A stretch of 64,000 nt of DNA from Paenibacillus sp. FSL K6-0276 (GTDB taxonomy: Bacteria; Bacillota; Bacilli; Paenibacillales; Paenibacillaceae): the NCBI RefSeq assembly GCF_037977235.1, contig NZ_CP150276.1:1550001-1614000 (forward strand), written 5' to 3'. A program made the position numbers and the translations under genes. How positions within the stretch are numbered: position 1 is the stretch's first letter; every line of letters starts with the position of its first letter. Below, in pieces: positions 1 through 9,263 of the stretch. The notes under the pieces are model-generated. The model saw nothing but the letters and a program-made list of their open reading frames with translations. It was not told the DNA's origin and searched no databases.

Positions 1-1419
1 AGTCGATTAAACATTAACAAGAAGATATTCGGGGCTGTCCTCGTCGCCTTGCTCTTTCTAGCTTTAGTATTAGGATTTATAATCTGGGATTCATTAACGA
101 AAATGACGGAGGAAGAGTTGAAAAAGCGAGGTTTGAGCATTGCGAATCATATTGCGACCTCGTCTTCCGACTACATTCTGACCGATGATTACTATGCAAC
201 CTATATACTGATAGAACAAGCACAACAAGTGAATGAGGATATTCGATACATATTGGTGTTTAATAGCAATCAAACACTTGTAGGGCATTCATTCTCAGGG
301 GATTTGCCTAGTGGAATCATTAATACGCATCTCCCGAATGGTACCAACAAGGATCAAGTAGCTGCATTAACCTCCAATGAGGGTAATATACAAGATATCC
401 TTAGTCCCATTGAAGACGGGGATGTAGGTTACGTACGTGTGGGCATGGCAGAAAGCCGGGCTCAGGCGATGATATTAGGTGAGATTGGCGAGTTAATCAT
501 TGCAACTATACTTGTATGTATTGCTGCTGCTGGTATTGTCTATTATGTAACGCGCTTGATCACTAGATCCATTAACAATCTGGTAAAGGTAGCTACCGGG
601 ATATCAGAAGGAAATCTGTCTTTAAGAGTGAATGAGACGAGCAACGATGAGGTCGGAAAGCTAGCACGAGCGTTTAATGAAATGACGGATAGTTTAATTA
701 GCTCTAACACAGAGGTTGAGAAGCTGCTTAATGAACTGCAAGAGAAGGATGGAATCCGTGATATGCTCATCTCCAAGTTGCTATCTGCCCAAGAGGATGA
801 ACGCAGACGAATCTCACGTGAGCTGCATGATGAAACAAGTCAAGCGCTTACTTCATTGATGGTTACTATGCGCGTTATGGCTAATGAAGCGAAAGACGAT
901 GAACAGCATACACTGCTTACATCATGCCGAGAGGTAACAGCGAGTATTTTACGGGAAATTAGAGATTTAGCAGTTGAGTTAAGACCGCCAATCCTAGATG
1001 ATATGGGCTTAATACCTGCAATTCGGAAGTACGTATATAACTTCGAAGATAAGTATGGTCTTGAGGTTGTCCTTACGCTGCCTAGTAATGAATGTACAAT
1101 GGATAGTCATAAGGCAGTAGCCTTGTATCGCATCGTCCAAGAGAGCATGACCAATGTTGTAAAGCACACCTCAGCGTCCAAGATTCAGATTACGCTTACG
1201 CTGCAGAATCAGCATATTCAATTAATGGTTCGAGATAATGGGCATGGCATCCAATTGCAGGACTTTGAAAAGGCGCGTCAACAAGATCGAATCGGTATTT
1301 ATGGGATGAGGGAGCGGGCAGTATTGCTAGGGGGATCATTTCATCTGGAATCGATAAGTGAAGGCGGGACAGAGCTAAGCGTTTCCTTACCACAATATGA
1401 CCCTGCCTCAAATAGATAG
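1..1419 (+). CDS. NarL-family sensor histidine kinase (5' end cut by window edge)
   Basis: The reading frame is open to base 1 and already encodes a membrane segment there, so the true start lies upstream; the TTG at 49 is only the first start-type codon in view. Order from the TTG: TM1 (about residues 1-18), an extracytoplasmic sensor of about 120 residues, TM2 (about 147-167), HAMP (about 168-220), a HisKA_3 dimerisation helix with the phospho-acceptor in RRISRELHDETSQAL (His near 260), and an ATPase domain with DNGHGI and RIGIYGMRERA. This is the layout of DegS/LiaS/NarX-type kinases, which phosphorylate a LuxR-type regulator. The next gene encodes exactly that, about 165 bp downstream. 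The stimulus cannot be read from the sequence. Confidence 0.9.
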   Translation, partial: SRLNINKKIFGAVLVALLFLALVLGFIIWDSLTKMTEEELKKRGLSIANHIATSSSDYILTDDYYATYILIEQAQQVNEDIRYILVFNSNQTLVGHSFSGDLPSGIINTHLPNGTNKDQVAALTSNEGNIQDILSPIEDGDVGYVRVGMAESRAQAMILGEIGELIIATILVCIAAAGIVYYVTRLITRSINNLVKVATGISEGNLSLRVNETSNDEVGKLARAFNEMTDSLISSNTEVEKLLNELQEKDGIRDMLISKLLSAQEDERRRISRELHDETSQALTSLMVTMRVMANEAKDDEQHTLLTSCREVTASILREIRDLAVELRPPILDDMGLIPAIRKYVYNFEDKYGLEVVLTLPSNECTMDSHKAVALYRIVQESMTNVVKHTSASKIQITLTLQNQHIQLMVRDNGHGIQLQDFEKARQQDRIGIYGMRERAVLLGGSFHLESISEGGTELSVSLPQYDPASNR

Positions 1420-1585
1420 ACACGTAGAAAACCTCTATAATAAAGCGGCTGCCTACTTTGCGAAAAATCTGAAGTAGAAAAATTTAAATTTATTCATGAA
1501 TACTGCTAATCGATGTAACTGAGGTTTCCTTACTGTCCATTTTTTCGATGTAAGGTCAATACTAGAGAAGGAAGGTGGTGCAACT

Positions 1586-2248
1586 GTGGAACAAACGGTT
1601 GAAATTATGCTCGTTGATGACCACTCTTTACTAAGAGCCGGTCTCAAGCTGCTCCTTCAAAAACGTTCAAATTACAAAGTAGTGGGAGAGGCCGCTGATG
1701 GATTTGAAGCCCTTCGGCTGTATGATGAGCTTAAACCACATGTACTGATCCTGGATATTAGCTTGCCGCGATTGGATGGAATCCAAGTACTGCAGCAAAT
1801 TAGAGCTAAGTATAAAGAAGCCACGGTAATTGTATTAACGATGCACGAGGATGAGGATTATGTAAATTCCGTTATGCAATCAGGCGCATCCGGCTATATT
1901 CCGAAAGTAGCTGTCGATGAGGACTTATATACTGCCATTGATCAAGTTATGGAGGGTAATCTATTTCTTAGGCCGAAAGAAACACAAGCGCTATTAGCTT
2001 CTATGCTCAAGAAGAACGTACAGCAAGCAGAGTCACAAGTTTCATATGAAGTATTAAGCCCTCGTGAACGAGAAGTATTAGGCTTCATAGGCCGAGGATA
2101 TTCACTTGTAGAAATAGCCCAGCATTTGAATCTGAGTATTAAGACAGTGGATACACATAAGACTAGACTTATGAATAAGCTAAATGTCACCAAGAAGAGC
2201 GAGCTGGTTGAGTTTGCTATGAAGCATAAGTTGCTTAACGATCAATGA
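1586..2248 (+). CDS. NarL/LuxR-family response regulator
   Basis: GTG start at 1586 behind a strong AAGGAAGGTGG site (1568-1578). An N-terminal receiver domain (about residues 5-120) carries the acidic pair VDDH and the phospho-acceptor Asp in LILDISLP (about residue 55), with a conserved Thr (VLTMHEDED) and Lys (YIPKVAVD). The C-terminal LuxR HTH (about 150-215) has LSPREREVLGFIGRGYSLVE and the typical TVDTHKTRLMNKLNV recognition segment. It should be the partner of the preceding kinase and act as a cytoplasmic DNA-binding regulator. No target site could be assigned. A strong intrinsic terminator follows immediately. Confidence 0.93.
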   Translation: MEQTVEIMLVDDHSLLRAGLKLLLQKRSNYKVVGEAADGFEALRLYDELKPHVLILDISLPRLDGIQVLQQIRAKYKEATVIVLTMHEDEDYVNSVMQSGASGYIPKVAVDEDLYTAIDQVMEGNLFLRPKETQALLASMLKKNVQQAESQVSYEVLSPREREVLGFIGRGYSLVEIAQHLNLSIKTVDTHKTRLMNKLNVTKKSELVEFAMKHKLLNDQ

Positions 2249-2283
2249 AAAAGGCCGCACTGCACTGTGCGCGGCCTTTTTTG
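2248..2283 (+). terminator. Rho-independent terminator of the NarL-type two-component operon
   Basis: AAAGGCCGC (2250-2258) pairs with GCGGCCTTT (2271-2279) across a 12-nt loop, followed by a run of T. It begins at the stop codon of the response regulator. The flanking A run also makes it usable on the other strand. Confidence 0.9.
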
Positions 2284-2497
2284 TTGTCTCGCATCTTGTA
2301 CTTGGAAATAAGATGGTACTTTATATGCCGTTCCCTCAGGCACAACATCTATTAGAATCAAAGCGTTGAATTGGGTGTGCAACTAATCCTAATTTTTTCC
2401 AATAGCGAGTTACAGTACTACTCTGTCTACACTGCAATTTCCTGTGAGCATGAAAGAAACACCCAATACTGTATATCTCTTGCGACAGAGTGTAAGC

Positions 2498-2737
2498 TTA
2501 ATTGTCATTATAGTCTAGATAGTGCAATGCCAGTGCCTTAAGGGCGGCAGCACTTGTGTATGCGGGGCGTACGCTTGCATATCGTCGTTCTTCTTTTTTT
2601 TGATAGCAACATGCTGCCACCATCCTGATGACGTTTCCTGTCTCATCTTTGAAATTACAGCTGTAATAATTAGACGTCCGGTCCTTGCTCGCTGGTTCTT
2701 CCATGAGATGAACCCAGTACGCTCTCTCAACGGACAC
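2498..2737 (-). CDS. Short hypothetical protein or relic
   Basis: Open frame of 79 codons from GTG 2737. Its composition (for example RAYWVHLMEEPASKDRTS, then a Lys/Glu/Arg-rich stretch and an Ala/Leu-rich C-terminus) looks more like a protein than random sequence. There is no convincing ribosome-binding site and I recognise no family. The frame continues upstream with less protein-like sequence. It lies in an otherwise gene-free 0.6 kb next to a glycosidase stump, so a decayed gene is as likely as a live one. Confidence 0.25.
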   Translation of the reverse strand: MSVERAYWVHLMEEPASKDRTSNYYSCNFKDETGNVIRMVAACCYQKKEERRYASVRPAYTSAAALKALALHYLDYNDN

Positions 2738-2863
2738 TAGATGTCGAGGGAAAAGAACATATATATTTAAGAAGCTGTGGAAACCTTTAATAACCGTACC
2801 AAGTAGCATAGTACGAGAGCTGTTGCACAACTTGCGGAAGGACCGAACCGAAAGGAGAGGGGA

Positions 2864-3190
2864 AGCCGAATAGCTCAATATAAGGAGATACGTTCCATTG
2901 TGCAGGAAGGATTGTGCTATCGACTTTCACCTCCTGAGCAAACGAACTTTACTTCTCTGCAATACGTTAGTCAAGATGGCAGTGAATCTGTTGTTTTCGT
3001 ATTCAGGCCTGCACAGCATTTTGGTGCTCCAGCTTTTCCAGTGTTGCTGCGTGGATTGAAATCGACGGTTATGTATCGAAACGTGGAAACAGAAGAAGTA
3101 CGCAGCGGTCAAGGTTGGATGTCGCGAGGCATTCTGCTTCGCTTAACGGGAGATTATGACAGCGCATTAATTAGGCTGAGTCAAGTATGA
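2864..3190 (+). pseudogene. GH36 alpha-galactosidase, C-terminal remnant
   Basis: The frame reads AQYKEIRSIVQEGLCYRLSP, then YVSQDGSESVVFVFRPAQ, LLRGLK and a final GDYDSALIRLSQV. This is the conserved C-terminal end of GH36 enzymes, where YKEIR.LIQ.GDLYRL leads into the beta-sandwich domain. The catalytic barrel and everything upstream are absent, so it is a stump of about 105 codons out of roughly 720 in the family. The first in-frame start codon is a GTG inside the domain (2900). A GH36 gene here would fit the galactoside-related glycosidase locus that follows. Confidence 0.7.
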
Positions 3191-3227
3191 AAAATATAAG
3201 GTAGGGTTACTAGAAAAGCACAGAATA

Positions 3228-3268
3228 AAAACTGCCCTAGTCACTAAATATAGTGCTAGGACAGTAAT
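3228..3268 (-). terminator. Terminator downstream of the YesN-like regulator
   Basis: Imperfect hairpin: ACTGCCCTAGTCACTA (3231-3246) pairs with TAGTGCTAGGACAGT (3251-3265). Read on the minus strand it is followed by a T-rich tail (complement of the A run at 3226-3230), which fits termination of the convergent yesN-like gene ending at 3295. Confidence 0.65.
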
Positions 3269-3294
3269 TAACACTTCCTCAGAACGTGAATTTA

Positions 3295-4866
3295 TTATTT
3301 GCTCTCTGAAAAATTATAAACAGTATTCCTATATTCAGAAGGTGAGGTACCGACCCGTGCTTTAAAAATACGACTAAAATAGCGAGGATCTGTATAGCCA
3401 ACCATTTCAGAAATTAGCCTGATATCTAAATCTTCCCTTTCTCGAATTAATCGAATGGCGTCATTGATTCTTAAATCTATAAGGTATTTCATCGGAGAGT
3501 CACCCGTATATTTTTTGAATACTCTAGTAAGATAAGTGCCATTAAAATTAAAGTGCTTTGACAAATCTTCAACTTTAATATCCTCTGAGAAATGTACCTT
3601 AAGATATTCGATCAATTGATTAGCTAATTCCTCATTACTGAAATATTCTAAAGTTCGAGATTGTATTAATTCATGAATAATATTCCATATTTCCTCTTTT
3701 ATTGATGTTAAACTGTTTGCAGTAAATAATAAAGTATGCAAAACATACTCAACATGAACAGAATTGACAATAGCGTCAAGTTGATAGTGGTGAGTTAGGA
3801 GATTTATGATTTGCATCAAATTTTGTTCGACTGTTTTTTGGGGCAACATTCTATTGTCATATTCCTCTAGTATTGAAAAGAGGTCTTTTTTTAAGATATT
3901 TAAGTTATTGGAACTCATACTTATTTTAAGTTTATTTTGGATGTTTGGTTCTAAATAGGGTGATATTGGTTTATCTTGTATATTTCCACACGAATATACG
4001 ACTTTTTTTCCTATAACAAAGTTATTTTCTAATTTCCAACGTATTTTTTGAGAGGTATCAGGAATTTTATCATAGGAAATAGGTTGGTTATTATGGCATA
4101 TGCTAATGGCTGTGATGTCGATACAGGACTGCAACTTGTGTAGAAATTTATTCGCTAAATGATGTATTTCTTCGTTTGAACTATTCTTGTCTATAGTGAA
4201 AACAATATACTTTTGATTAGGACATAGTTCATTGATAAGCCAAACTTGTTGATCACTTCCAAAAACATGAACAAATAATTGATCCCAGTTTATTTTTTCC
4301 CATAAAGAAGAAATGCTAGAAACCATGCTACTAGATAGAGAATTATGAAATAAATTACCTAAACCGACAAGAAATAAGACAAAATAATTTTGTTTATAAC
4401 AAAAAGGCAATGAATGAATATCTTCCATTCCATTCAATGTGGATAATAACATATTAGATTCGTTAGATTTATATATTTTGTTAAGAGACGAATATAATTT
4501 TTCTAATAAAACGGTAAGTTCCTCTGCATCGAGAGGTTTTAGAAGATATTCTTTTACACCTAATTTAATCGCTTGTTGCGCATATTCAAAATCACTATAG
4601 CCACTTAATATAACAATGTGTAAATTTGGATCTAACTCTTTTAATTCCTTAGTTAATTGCAATCCATTCATAACAGGCATCTGTATATCCGTAAATACAA
4701 CATCTGGTTTTAATTCTTTATACATATGAAGTGCTTCTAAACCATTCGAGGCAGTTCCTATAACTTGAAAGTTCATTTCTGAATTTGTTATTTCATTTAC
4801 AGTATCTTGTAGAATAATTGGTTCATCCTCAACGACCAATACAGTGTAAATTCTTGTGTTTGTCAT
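3295..4866 (-). CDS. YesN-like AraC-type response regulator
   Basis: 523 residues. An N-terminal receiver (about 5-125) has VVEDEP, the phospho-acceptor Asp in DVVFTDIQMP (near residue 59), SGYSDFEYA and LLKPLDAEEL. A long middle region of unknown fold is followed by a C-terminal pair of AraC-type HTHs (about 415-515) with FNGTYLTRVFKKYTGDSPM and VGYTDPRYFSRIFKARVGTSP. This is the YesN architecture, which activates sugar-transport operons in Paenibacillus and Bacillus. The ATG overlaps the 3' end of the kinase gene by 4 bp, so the two are translationally coupled. Its probable target is the 52-bp element found before the binding-protein gene and before the second SLH gene. Confidence 0.93.
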   Translation of the reverse strand: MTNTRIYTVLVVEDEPIILQDTVNEITNSEMNFQVIGTASNGLEALHMYKELKPDVVFTDIQMPVMNGLQLTKELKELDPNLHIVILSGYSDFEYAQQAIKLGVKEYLLKPLDAEELTVLLEKLYSSLNKIYKSNESNMLLSTLNGMEDIHSLPFCYKQNYFVLFLVGLGNLFHNSLSSSMVSSISSLWEKINWDQLFVHVFGSDQQVWLINELCPNQKYIVFTIDKNSSNEEIHHLANKFLHKLQSCIDITAISICHNNQPISYDKIPDTSQKIRWKLENNFVIGKKVVYSCGNIQDKPISPYLEPNIQNKLKISMSSNNLNILKKDLFSILEEYDNRMLPQKTVEQNLMQIINLLTHHYQLDAIVNSVHVEYVLHTLLFTANSLTSIKEEIWNIIHELIQSRTLEYFSNEELANQLIEYLKVHFSEDIKVEDLSKHFNFNGTYLTRVFKKYTGDSPMKYLIDLRINDAIRLIREREDLDIRLISEMVGYTDPRYFSRIFKARVGTSPSEYRNTVYNFSESK

Positions 4867-6665
4867 AGTTTACCTCCTATTGTAATAGAAACTCCTCGAT
4901 CAGGTAATGGTTCAATTTTAAAAATGACATCATCCCCATATAATATTTTTAACCTTGCAAATATGTTAATTAACCCCATACCGTTAATCTGACTATTTGA
5001 AATATCACGGTAAATATTGAATTCCGAAAACTTCTTTTGAAGCTCTACTAATTTTTGCTTTGTAATGCCAATGCCATTATCGGAAACTGTAATAAACCAG
5101 TTATTTTGATCAATTGTGCCTTGTATATCTATTATCCATGGAGGAGAAATTTCGGTAGCAAATTTTATACTATTTTCTACTAGTGGTTGAATAATTAATC
5201 TTGGAATTTCAATGTTATATAATTCTTCAGGAATATTTAATTGGTAGATCAAATTATCCTGAAACCTGATCTTCATAAGGTTTAAATAGTTGTAAGTGTA
5301 ATCGAGCTCATCTTTGATAAGTACAGGGCTACTACTAGAACTCGACACATAGCGTAGCATAGTTGAAAGATTGGTGCATATGTCTACGATCCCTTTATTG
5401 GCAGATTCTTTTCCCATAATTTTGATGATAGCTAACGTATTATATATAAAATGAGGATTCATCTGTGATTGCATGGCAGTAAGACGAGATTGTATTTCAA
5501 GTGATCTTGCGGCAACAACAGCATCTAACGAATCTTGCAATTGGTCGCACATTTTAACAAATACATGGTGTAAACCTTCAATTTCAACAATACCGCTATT
5601 CATATTCTGAGGAAGATGGATGGGTAACTCATCTAATTTTAGTTTCTTCATATTGGTATGTATTTGTCTGATTGGATTTGACAGTTTTCGAGATAACAAA
5701 TAATTTATTACCATTGTAAGACATACAGCAATAATACCAATCAAAGATAAAGTGTTACGTAATGCATTAATTGGAGCTAGAAGCTCATCCTCAGGTTCTG
5801 TTGCGAGTACCGTCCAACCCGAAAAATCTGACTGAGTTCCAGCAATAATTAGTTTTTCATTATCGATCGTATTTTCATTTTTTAGAATAAATGAGGAATT
5901 AGTTGATGGAGTAATTGAAGCAAGGTAATGATCTAAAGACAACTCAGCATTATTTAAAGGATAGATTAATTGCTGATTTGAATCATAGATAATGATTTGT
6001 TTAGTATTTTTAGATAATAATTTATTCAAGTTTGTATTAACAATATCAATTATTTCTTGATAGTTGACTTGAGTTTCAATTATTGCAGTAGGTTTAGGAT
6101 CAGAAACATTCTCAGAAAAAGAGCGATAAAGAGAGACTACTTGTGTATCTTTGCTAGCCCAAGCGGTAACATGTGGAGGAGTAATTAACTTTTTACCGTC
6201 CAGCTTAAGGATGTCAGTAATTAGTGATTGATTATCTAATTTACTTGTATCTATTTTGTTTACGAAGTAATTATGACCAAATCCAGCATAATTTCCATTC
6301 AGATTTAGAATATTTAGTTGATAATTTTTATAGTGCTGAGGTTCATAAATTAAGGTAGCAAGGTAATTAAATTCTCTTTGTAGCTTATAATCATGCGTCT
6401 CAAATAGCTTACTGTCAGTAAAGATAAGACTTTTGGCTTGTTCGGCAAAGAGCACTCTTTTTTGCATAGTGTTCATCTCAGCTAACACCATATCTAATTC
6501 CTGAATAGCTGTATTAGATAACTGGGAAAGCGATTCTGTGGCTCTCTCTTCTAATATAGTCGATGTATATTTATAAAATATGACCATGAAAAGAGAAATG
6601 GTTACAATCATAATCGTTGTGTAATTTTTAAAAAGTTTAAATTGAATTTTGTTTAGTTTTGACAT
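4863..6665 (-). CDS. YesM-like sensor histidine kinase
   Basis: 600 residues. TM1 lies at about 13-33, followed by a large extracytoplasmic Cache-like sensor (about 35-295), TM2 (about 300-322) and HAMP. The His_kinase dimerisation domain carries the phospho-acceptor in NPHFIYNTL (near residue 400), and the ATPase domain has DNGIGI and GMGLINIFARL. It is the membrane partner of the overlapping YesN-like regulator and would sense an extracellular sugar or the loaded binding protein. It is divergent from the ABC-transporter genes and shares their 280-bp regulatory region. Confidence 0.93.
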   Translation of the reverse strand: MSKLNKIQFKLFKNYTTIMIVTISLFMVIFYKYTSTILEERATESLSQLSNTAIQELDMVLAEMNTMQKRVLFAEQAKSLIFTDSKLFETHDYKLQREFNYLATLIYEPQHYKNYQLNILNLNGNYAGFGHNYFVNKIDTSKLDNQSLITDILKLDGKKLITPPHVTAWASKDTQVVSLYRSFSENVSDPKPTAIIETQVNYQEIIDIVNTNLNKLLSKNTKQIIIYDSNQQLIYPLNNAELSLDHYLASITPSTNSSFILKNENTIDNEKLIIAGTQSDFSGWTVLATEPEDELLAPINALRNTLSLIGIIAVCLTMVINYLLSRKLSNPIRQIHTNMKKLKLDELPIHLPQNMNSGIVEIEGLHHVFVKMCDQLQDSLDAVVAARSLEIQSRLTAMQSQMNPHFIYNTLAIIKIMGKESANKGIVDICTNLSTMLRYVSSSSSSPVLIKDELDYTYNYLNLMKIRFQDNLIYQLNIPEELYNIEIPRLIIQPLVENSIKFATEISPPWIIDIQGTIDQNNWFITVSDNGIGITKQKLVELQKKFSEFNIYRDISNSQINGMGLINIFARLKILYGDDVIFKIEPLPDRGVSITIGGKL

Positions 6666-6721
6666 AAGTTATATTCTCCATAGTTTCATCGGACAAGGAC
6701 GTTTGTTTTGAGAGTAAAAAA

Positions 6722-6737
6722 ATGCAAGCGCTATCAG
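6722..6737. promoter_or_regulatory. cre box (CcpA operator)
   Basis: TGCAAGCGCTATCA (6723-6736) fits the catabolite-responsive element consensus TGNAANCGNWNNCA at every fixed position. It lies in the divergent region between the yesM-like and binding-protein genes. It is closer to the kinase start (57 bp away), so it could repress either or both transcripts when a preferred sugar is present. Confidence 0.75.
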
Positions 6738-6823
6738 TTTATTTGAAATATATGATCCAGTTAATATGCTATAACATGTTACAGCTGTATTCTTGCATGT
6801 GCCATATAAATGTGTCAAGTTCT

Positions 6824-6875
6824 AAAAGTCCACCATGTAGGTTTCTTTTATCTATTCTAGAGAATAAATAATTTG
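6824..6875 (+). promoter_or_regulatory. Shared 52-bp promoter element, copy 1 (putative YesN-like activator site)
   Basis: The block beginning AAAAGTCCACCATGTAGGTT and ending ATAATTTG matches 46 of 52 bases of a block at 19698-19749. It holds an inverted repeat TATTC-N4-GAATA whose arms are unchanged between copies while the spacer differs. It abuts a plausible promoter, TTGTTT (6873-6878), 18 bp, TATAAC (6897-6902), so it sits where an AraC-type activator would contact RNA polymerase. That the YesN-like protein is the binder is inference. Confidence 0.7.
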
Positions 6876-6902
6876 TTTATTGTTTATGTAACGACTTATA
6901 AC
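6873..6902 (+). promoter_or_regulatory. Putative sigma-A promoter of the sugar ABC transporter
   Basis: TTGTTT (6873-6878) and TATAAC (6897-6902) with an 18-bp spacer, directly after the shared 52-bp element and about 43 bp before the GTG start of the binding protein. Confidence 0.45.
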
Positions 6903-6944
6903 TCATAGTCGATGAAAAGCATTCATAAAAGGGGGACTTTCGAA

Positions 6945-8264
6945 GTGAAGAAAAATCTACGAACAACTTTTTCAAAAGCATTAACAGGGGTTATGCTTAC
7001 AAGTCTTGGTTTAAGTTTATTAACAGGCTGTGGTGAAAGTTCTAATACGGGAACTTCGACATCAAATGTAAGCGGTGCCAAAAAAACTGATGTTACACTT
7101 TCTGTAATGGCTTCAGCAGGCTGGATTAGAGATGTCGATAAAAAGTTGGCAGAGAAATTTAAAGAACAGACGGGTATTAAGATTGATTTTCAAGAAAATC
7201 CTGGTGATCAATATGAGAATGTATTAATGACCAGACTTGCAACTGGAGAAGGTCCCGATATATTTATGGCAGAATCAGGATTATCTTTACTAAAAGTTCA
7301 ACCAAATAAATATGCTGTAGATTTGTCCAATGAGTCATGGGTTAGTAAGTATCCTGACTATGCGAAGGTTCAGGCTAGTTATGATAATAAAGTTGTAGGT
7401 TTTACTACATGGGGAAGAGATTTTAGTGCGATGCTCTACAACACTGAAATTTTTGAAAAATATGATCTGAAAGAACCTACAAGCTATGAAGAATTTAAAC
7501 AGGTTAGTGAAAAATTGCTTGAGAATGGCATTACACCAGTCTATTTCCCAGGTAAAGAGGAATGGTATAATGCGCAAGCATTCGATGCTGCAGTAAATAT
7601 TGAATCTAAGGCAACTGGATCTTATGAGAAATTAAATAATAACACTATGAAATATGCAGAATCAGAAGAAGCTTTGAAGTATTTAAGAAATCTAAAAGAT
7701 AGCGCTGATAATGGATATTTTGGAGAAAACTTCTTATCAGATACTTATGATCAAGGTATTGCAGGTTTGGCAAGTGGTAAATATGCGATGTGGCAAGGGT
7801 GGTCTACTTATGTAAATGATATTGAAGCAGCTGGTGGTCCATCGGCTGACAAATTTCTAGCCTTCCCTGCCCCATACGGAGATGATTTGAAAACTTTAGC
7901 AATGAACGGAACAGGAATGACGCATCTAATTAACAAGGACAGTAAAAATATTGATGCCGCCAAACAATATTTTGAGTTTTTAGCAGAGCCAGAGAATTTG
8001 CAGGAATATTATGATGGTAGACCCGATCTTCTGGAACCGACTTTAGAAGGTGCAACAGCCAATCCTCCAGCAAATTACAAGCATGTCTTAAAAACTGTAA
8101 ATGATAAAACATTGTTAACCTTGCCTCAGTCTATTTTATATAACGGAGCAGATGGAAGTCTTGGGAAAAATGTACAGAGTATGTTTTTTAATATGATGAC
8201 ACCAGAACAGGTGCTTCAATCCCTTGATGCTGCTAGAGCTAAAATGTTTGATGCAACGAAATAG
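6945..8264 (+). CDS. Extracellular solute-binding lipoprotein of a sugar ABC importer (family 1)
   Basis: The GTG at 6945 is preferred: AAAGGGGG (6928-6935) lies 9 bp before it and the protein then begins with a clean lipoprotein signal, KKNLRTTF, a hydrophobic stretch and the lipobox LLTGC (Cys 29). The in-frame ATG at 6912 would add 11 residues without a ribosome site. The mature protein (about 410 residues) shows the family-1 fold: VTLSVMASAGW, NVLMTRLATGEGPDIFM, GLASGKYAMWQGWSTY and LFFNMMTPEQVL-type ends. It captures an oligosaccharide at the membrane for the two permeases downstream. No ATPase gene is present, so an MsmX-type shared ATPase is expected, as is usual for this family. Confidence 0.93.
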   Translation: MKKNLRTTFSKALTGVMLTSLGLSLLTGCGESSNTGTSTSNVSGAKKTDVTLSVMASAGWIRDVDKKLAEKFKEQTGIKIDFQENPGDQYENVLMTRLATGEGPDIFMAESGLSLLKVQPNKYAVDLSNESWVSKYPDYAKVQASYDNKVVGFTTWGRDFSAMLYNTEIFEKYDLKEPTSYEEFKQVSEKLLENGITPVYFPGKEEWYNAQAFDAAVNIESKATGSYEKLNNNTMKYAESEEALKYLRNLKDSADNGYFGENFLSDTYDQGIAGLASGKYAMWQGWSTYVNDIEAAGGPSADKFLAFPAPYGDDLKTLAMNGTGMTHLINKDSKNIDAAKQYFEFLAEPENLQEYYDGRPDLLEPTLEGATANPPANYKHVLKTVNDKTLLTLPQSILYNGADGSLGKNVQSMFFNMMTPEQVLQSLDAARAKMFDATK

Positions 8265-8283
8265 AAGTTTCTGATTAATGCAG

Positions 8284-8335
8284 AATCCCTTTTGCGAATA
8301 AATTTAGATTTATTTTAACAAAAGGGATTTTGACA
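8284..8335 (+). terminator. Intercistronic hairpin between binding protein and permease genes
   Basis: AATCCCTTTTG (8284-8294) pairs with CAAAAGGGATT (8319-8329), with an inner AATAAA/TTTATT stem, followed by a short T stretch. Such hairpins commonly cause partial termination or 3' protection, so that the binding protein is made in excess over the permeases. Confidence 0.7.
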
Positions 8336-8372
8336 ATAGGATAAGATACACATAGAAAAGGTGATGGATGGA

Positions 8373-9263
8373 ATGAAAACCAATACTTTTATTCATAAGA
8401 CTTTGTATCCTAGACGAATGGTGTTTCCAGCATTCATCCTATATACAATTCTCTTCATGATTCCTACTGTAATGGGAATATATTATGCCTTTACAAATTG
8501 GAATATATATAGTGATGCTATTCATTTTAATGGACTGGATAACTTTAAAGTTCTCTTCATAGATCAGTCGTTTAAGTACGTGAGACCCATTACAAATACG
8601 GTTGTATTTGCTTTCTTTACATCTGTGTTGGAAGCAGTCATCGGTTTATCATTAGCTATTATGCTTAATAGAAAAATATTTGCGCGAAATACACTGCGTT
8701 CTATTTTCTTTATGCCACAAGCTATATCGACAATTGTAATCGGTATCATTTTTACGACAATCTTACATCCAACAGGTCTTCTGAATAATTTTCTTGATTT
8801 AATCGGACTAGACTTCTTACAGCAAAAATGGTTGACGAATACAGCAACCGCAATGCCTTCTGTTATAGCCGTAGAGGTTTGGCGATATTTTGGACTTAAT
8901 ATGGTTATCTTCTTAGCAGGATTACAAGGCATCGATCAGAGCTATTATGAGGCTGCTCGAATTGACGGAGCGAATAGCTGGCAGCTATTTATAAAGATAA
9001 CCATTCCGTTTATTATGCCGGCAGTTACGATCAATACCGTTCTAAACATCGTACATGGATTTAGAGCTTTTGATATTGTATATGCTCTAACCAACGGAGG
9101 ACCAGGCAACGCGACAGAGGTTATTGCTACAATGGTGTACCGCGAATACTCTGCAGGAAACTATGGTTTATCTAATGCGATGAATTTAATTCTACTTATT
9201 ATGACCACTGTTATATCTGTGTTAGTTAATAGAGCTACTAGTAAGAAGGAGGTGACCCTGTAA
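8373..9263 (+). CDS. Sugar ABC transporter permease (MalF/UgpA type)
   Basis: 296 residues from ATG 8373, which sits after AAAAGGTGAT (8357-8366); GTG 8361 and ATG 8364 are in frame but overlap that site. Six hydrophobic segments are visible (for example MVFPAFILYTILFMIPTVMG and FFMPQAISTIVIGIIFTTIL). The EAA loop that docks the ATPase is present (EAARIDGANSWQLFIKITIP). This is the first inner-membrane subunit of the importer, and its stop codon overlaps the start of the second permease (TAATG). Confidence 0.94.
   Translation: MKTNTFIHKTLYPRRMVFPAFILYTILFMIPTVMGIYYAFTNWNIYSDAIHFNGLDNFKVLFIDQSFKYVRPITNTVVFAFFTSVLEAVIGLSLAIMLNRKIFARNTLRSIFFMPQAISTIVIGIIFTTILHPTGLLNNFLDLIGLDFLQQKWLTNTATAMPSVIAVEVWRYFGLNMVIFLAGLQGIDQSYYEAARIDGANSWQLFIKITIPFIMPAVTINTVLNIVHGFRAFDIVYALTNGGPGNATEVIATMVYREYSAGNYGLSNAMNLILLIMTTVISVLVNRATSKKEVTL

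Noticed and set aside
2900-3190. Independent small gene of 96 codons starting at GTG 2900
   Set aside because: The start lies inside a conserved GH36 segment whose similarity continues upstream in the same frame, so it is a stump of a larger gene.
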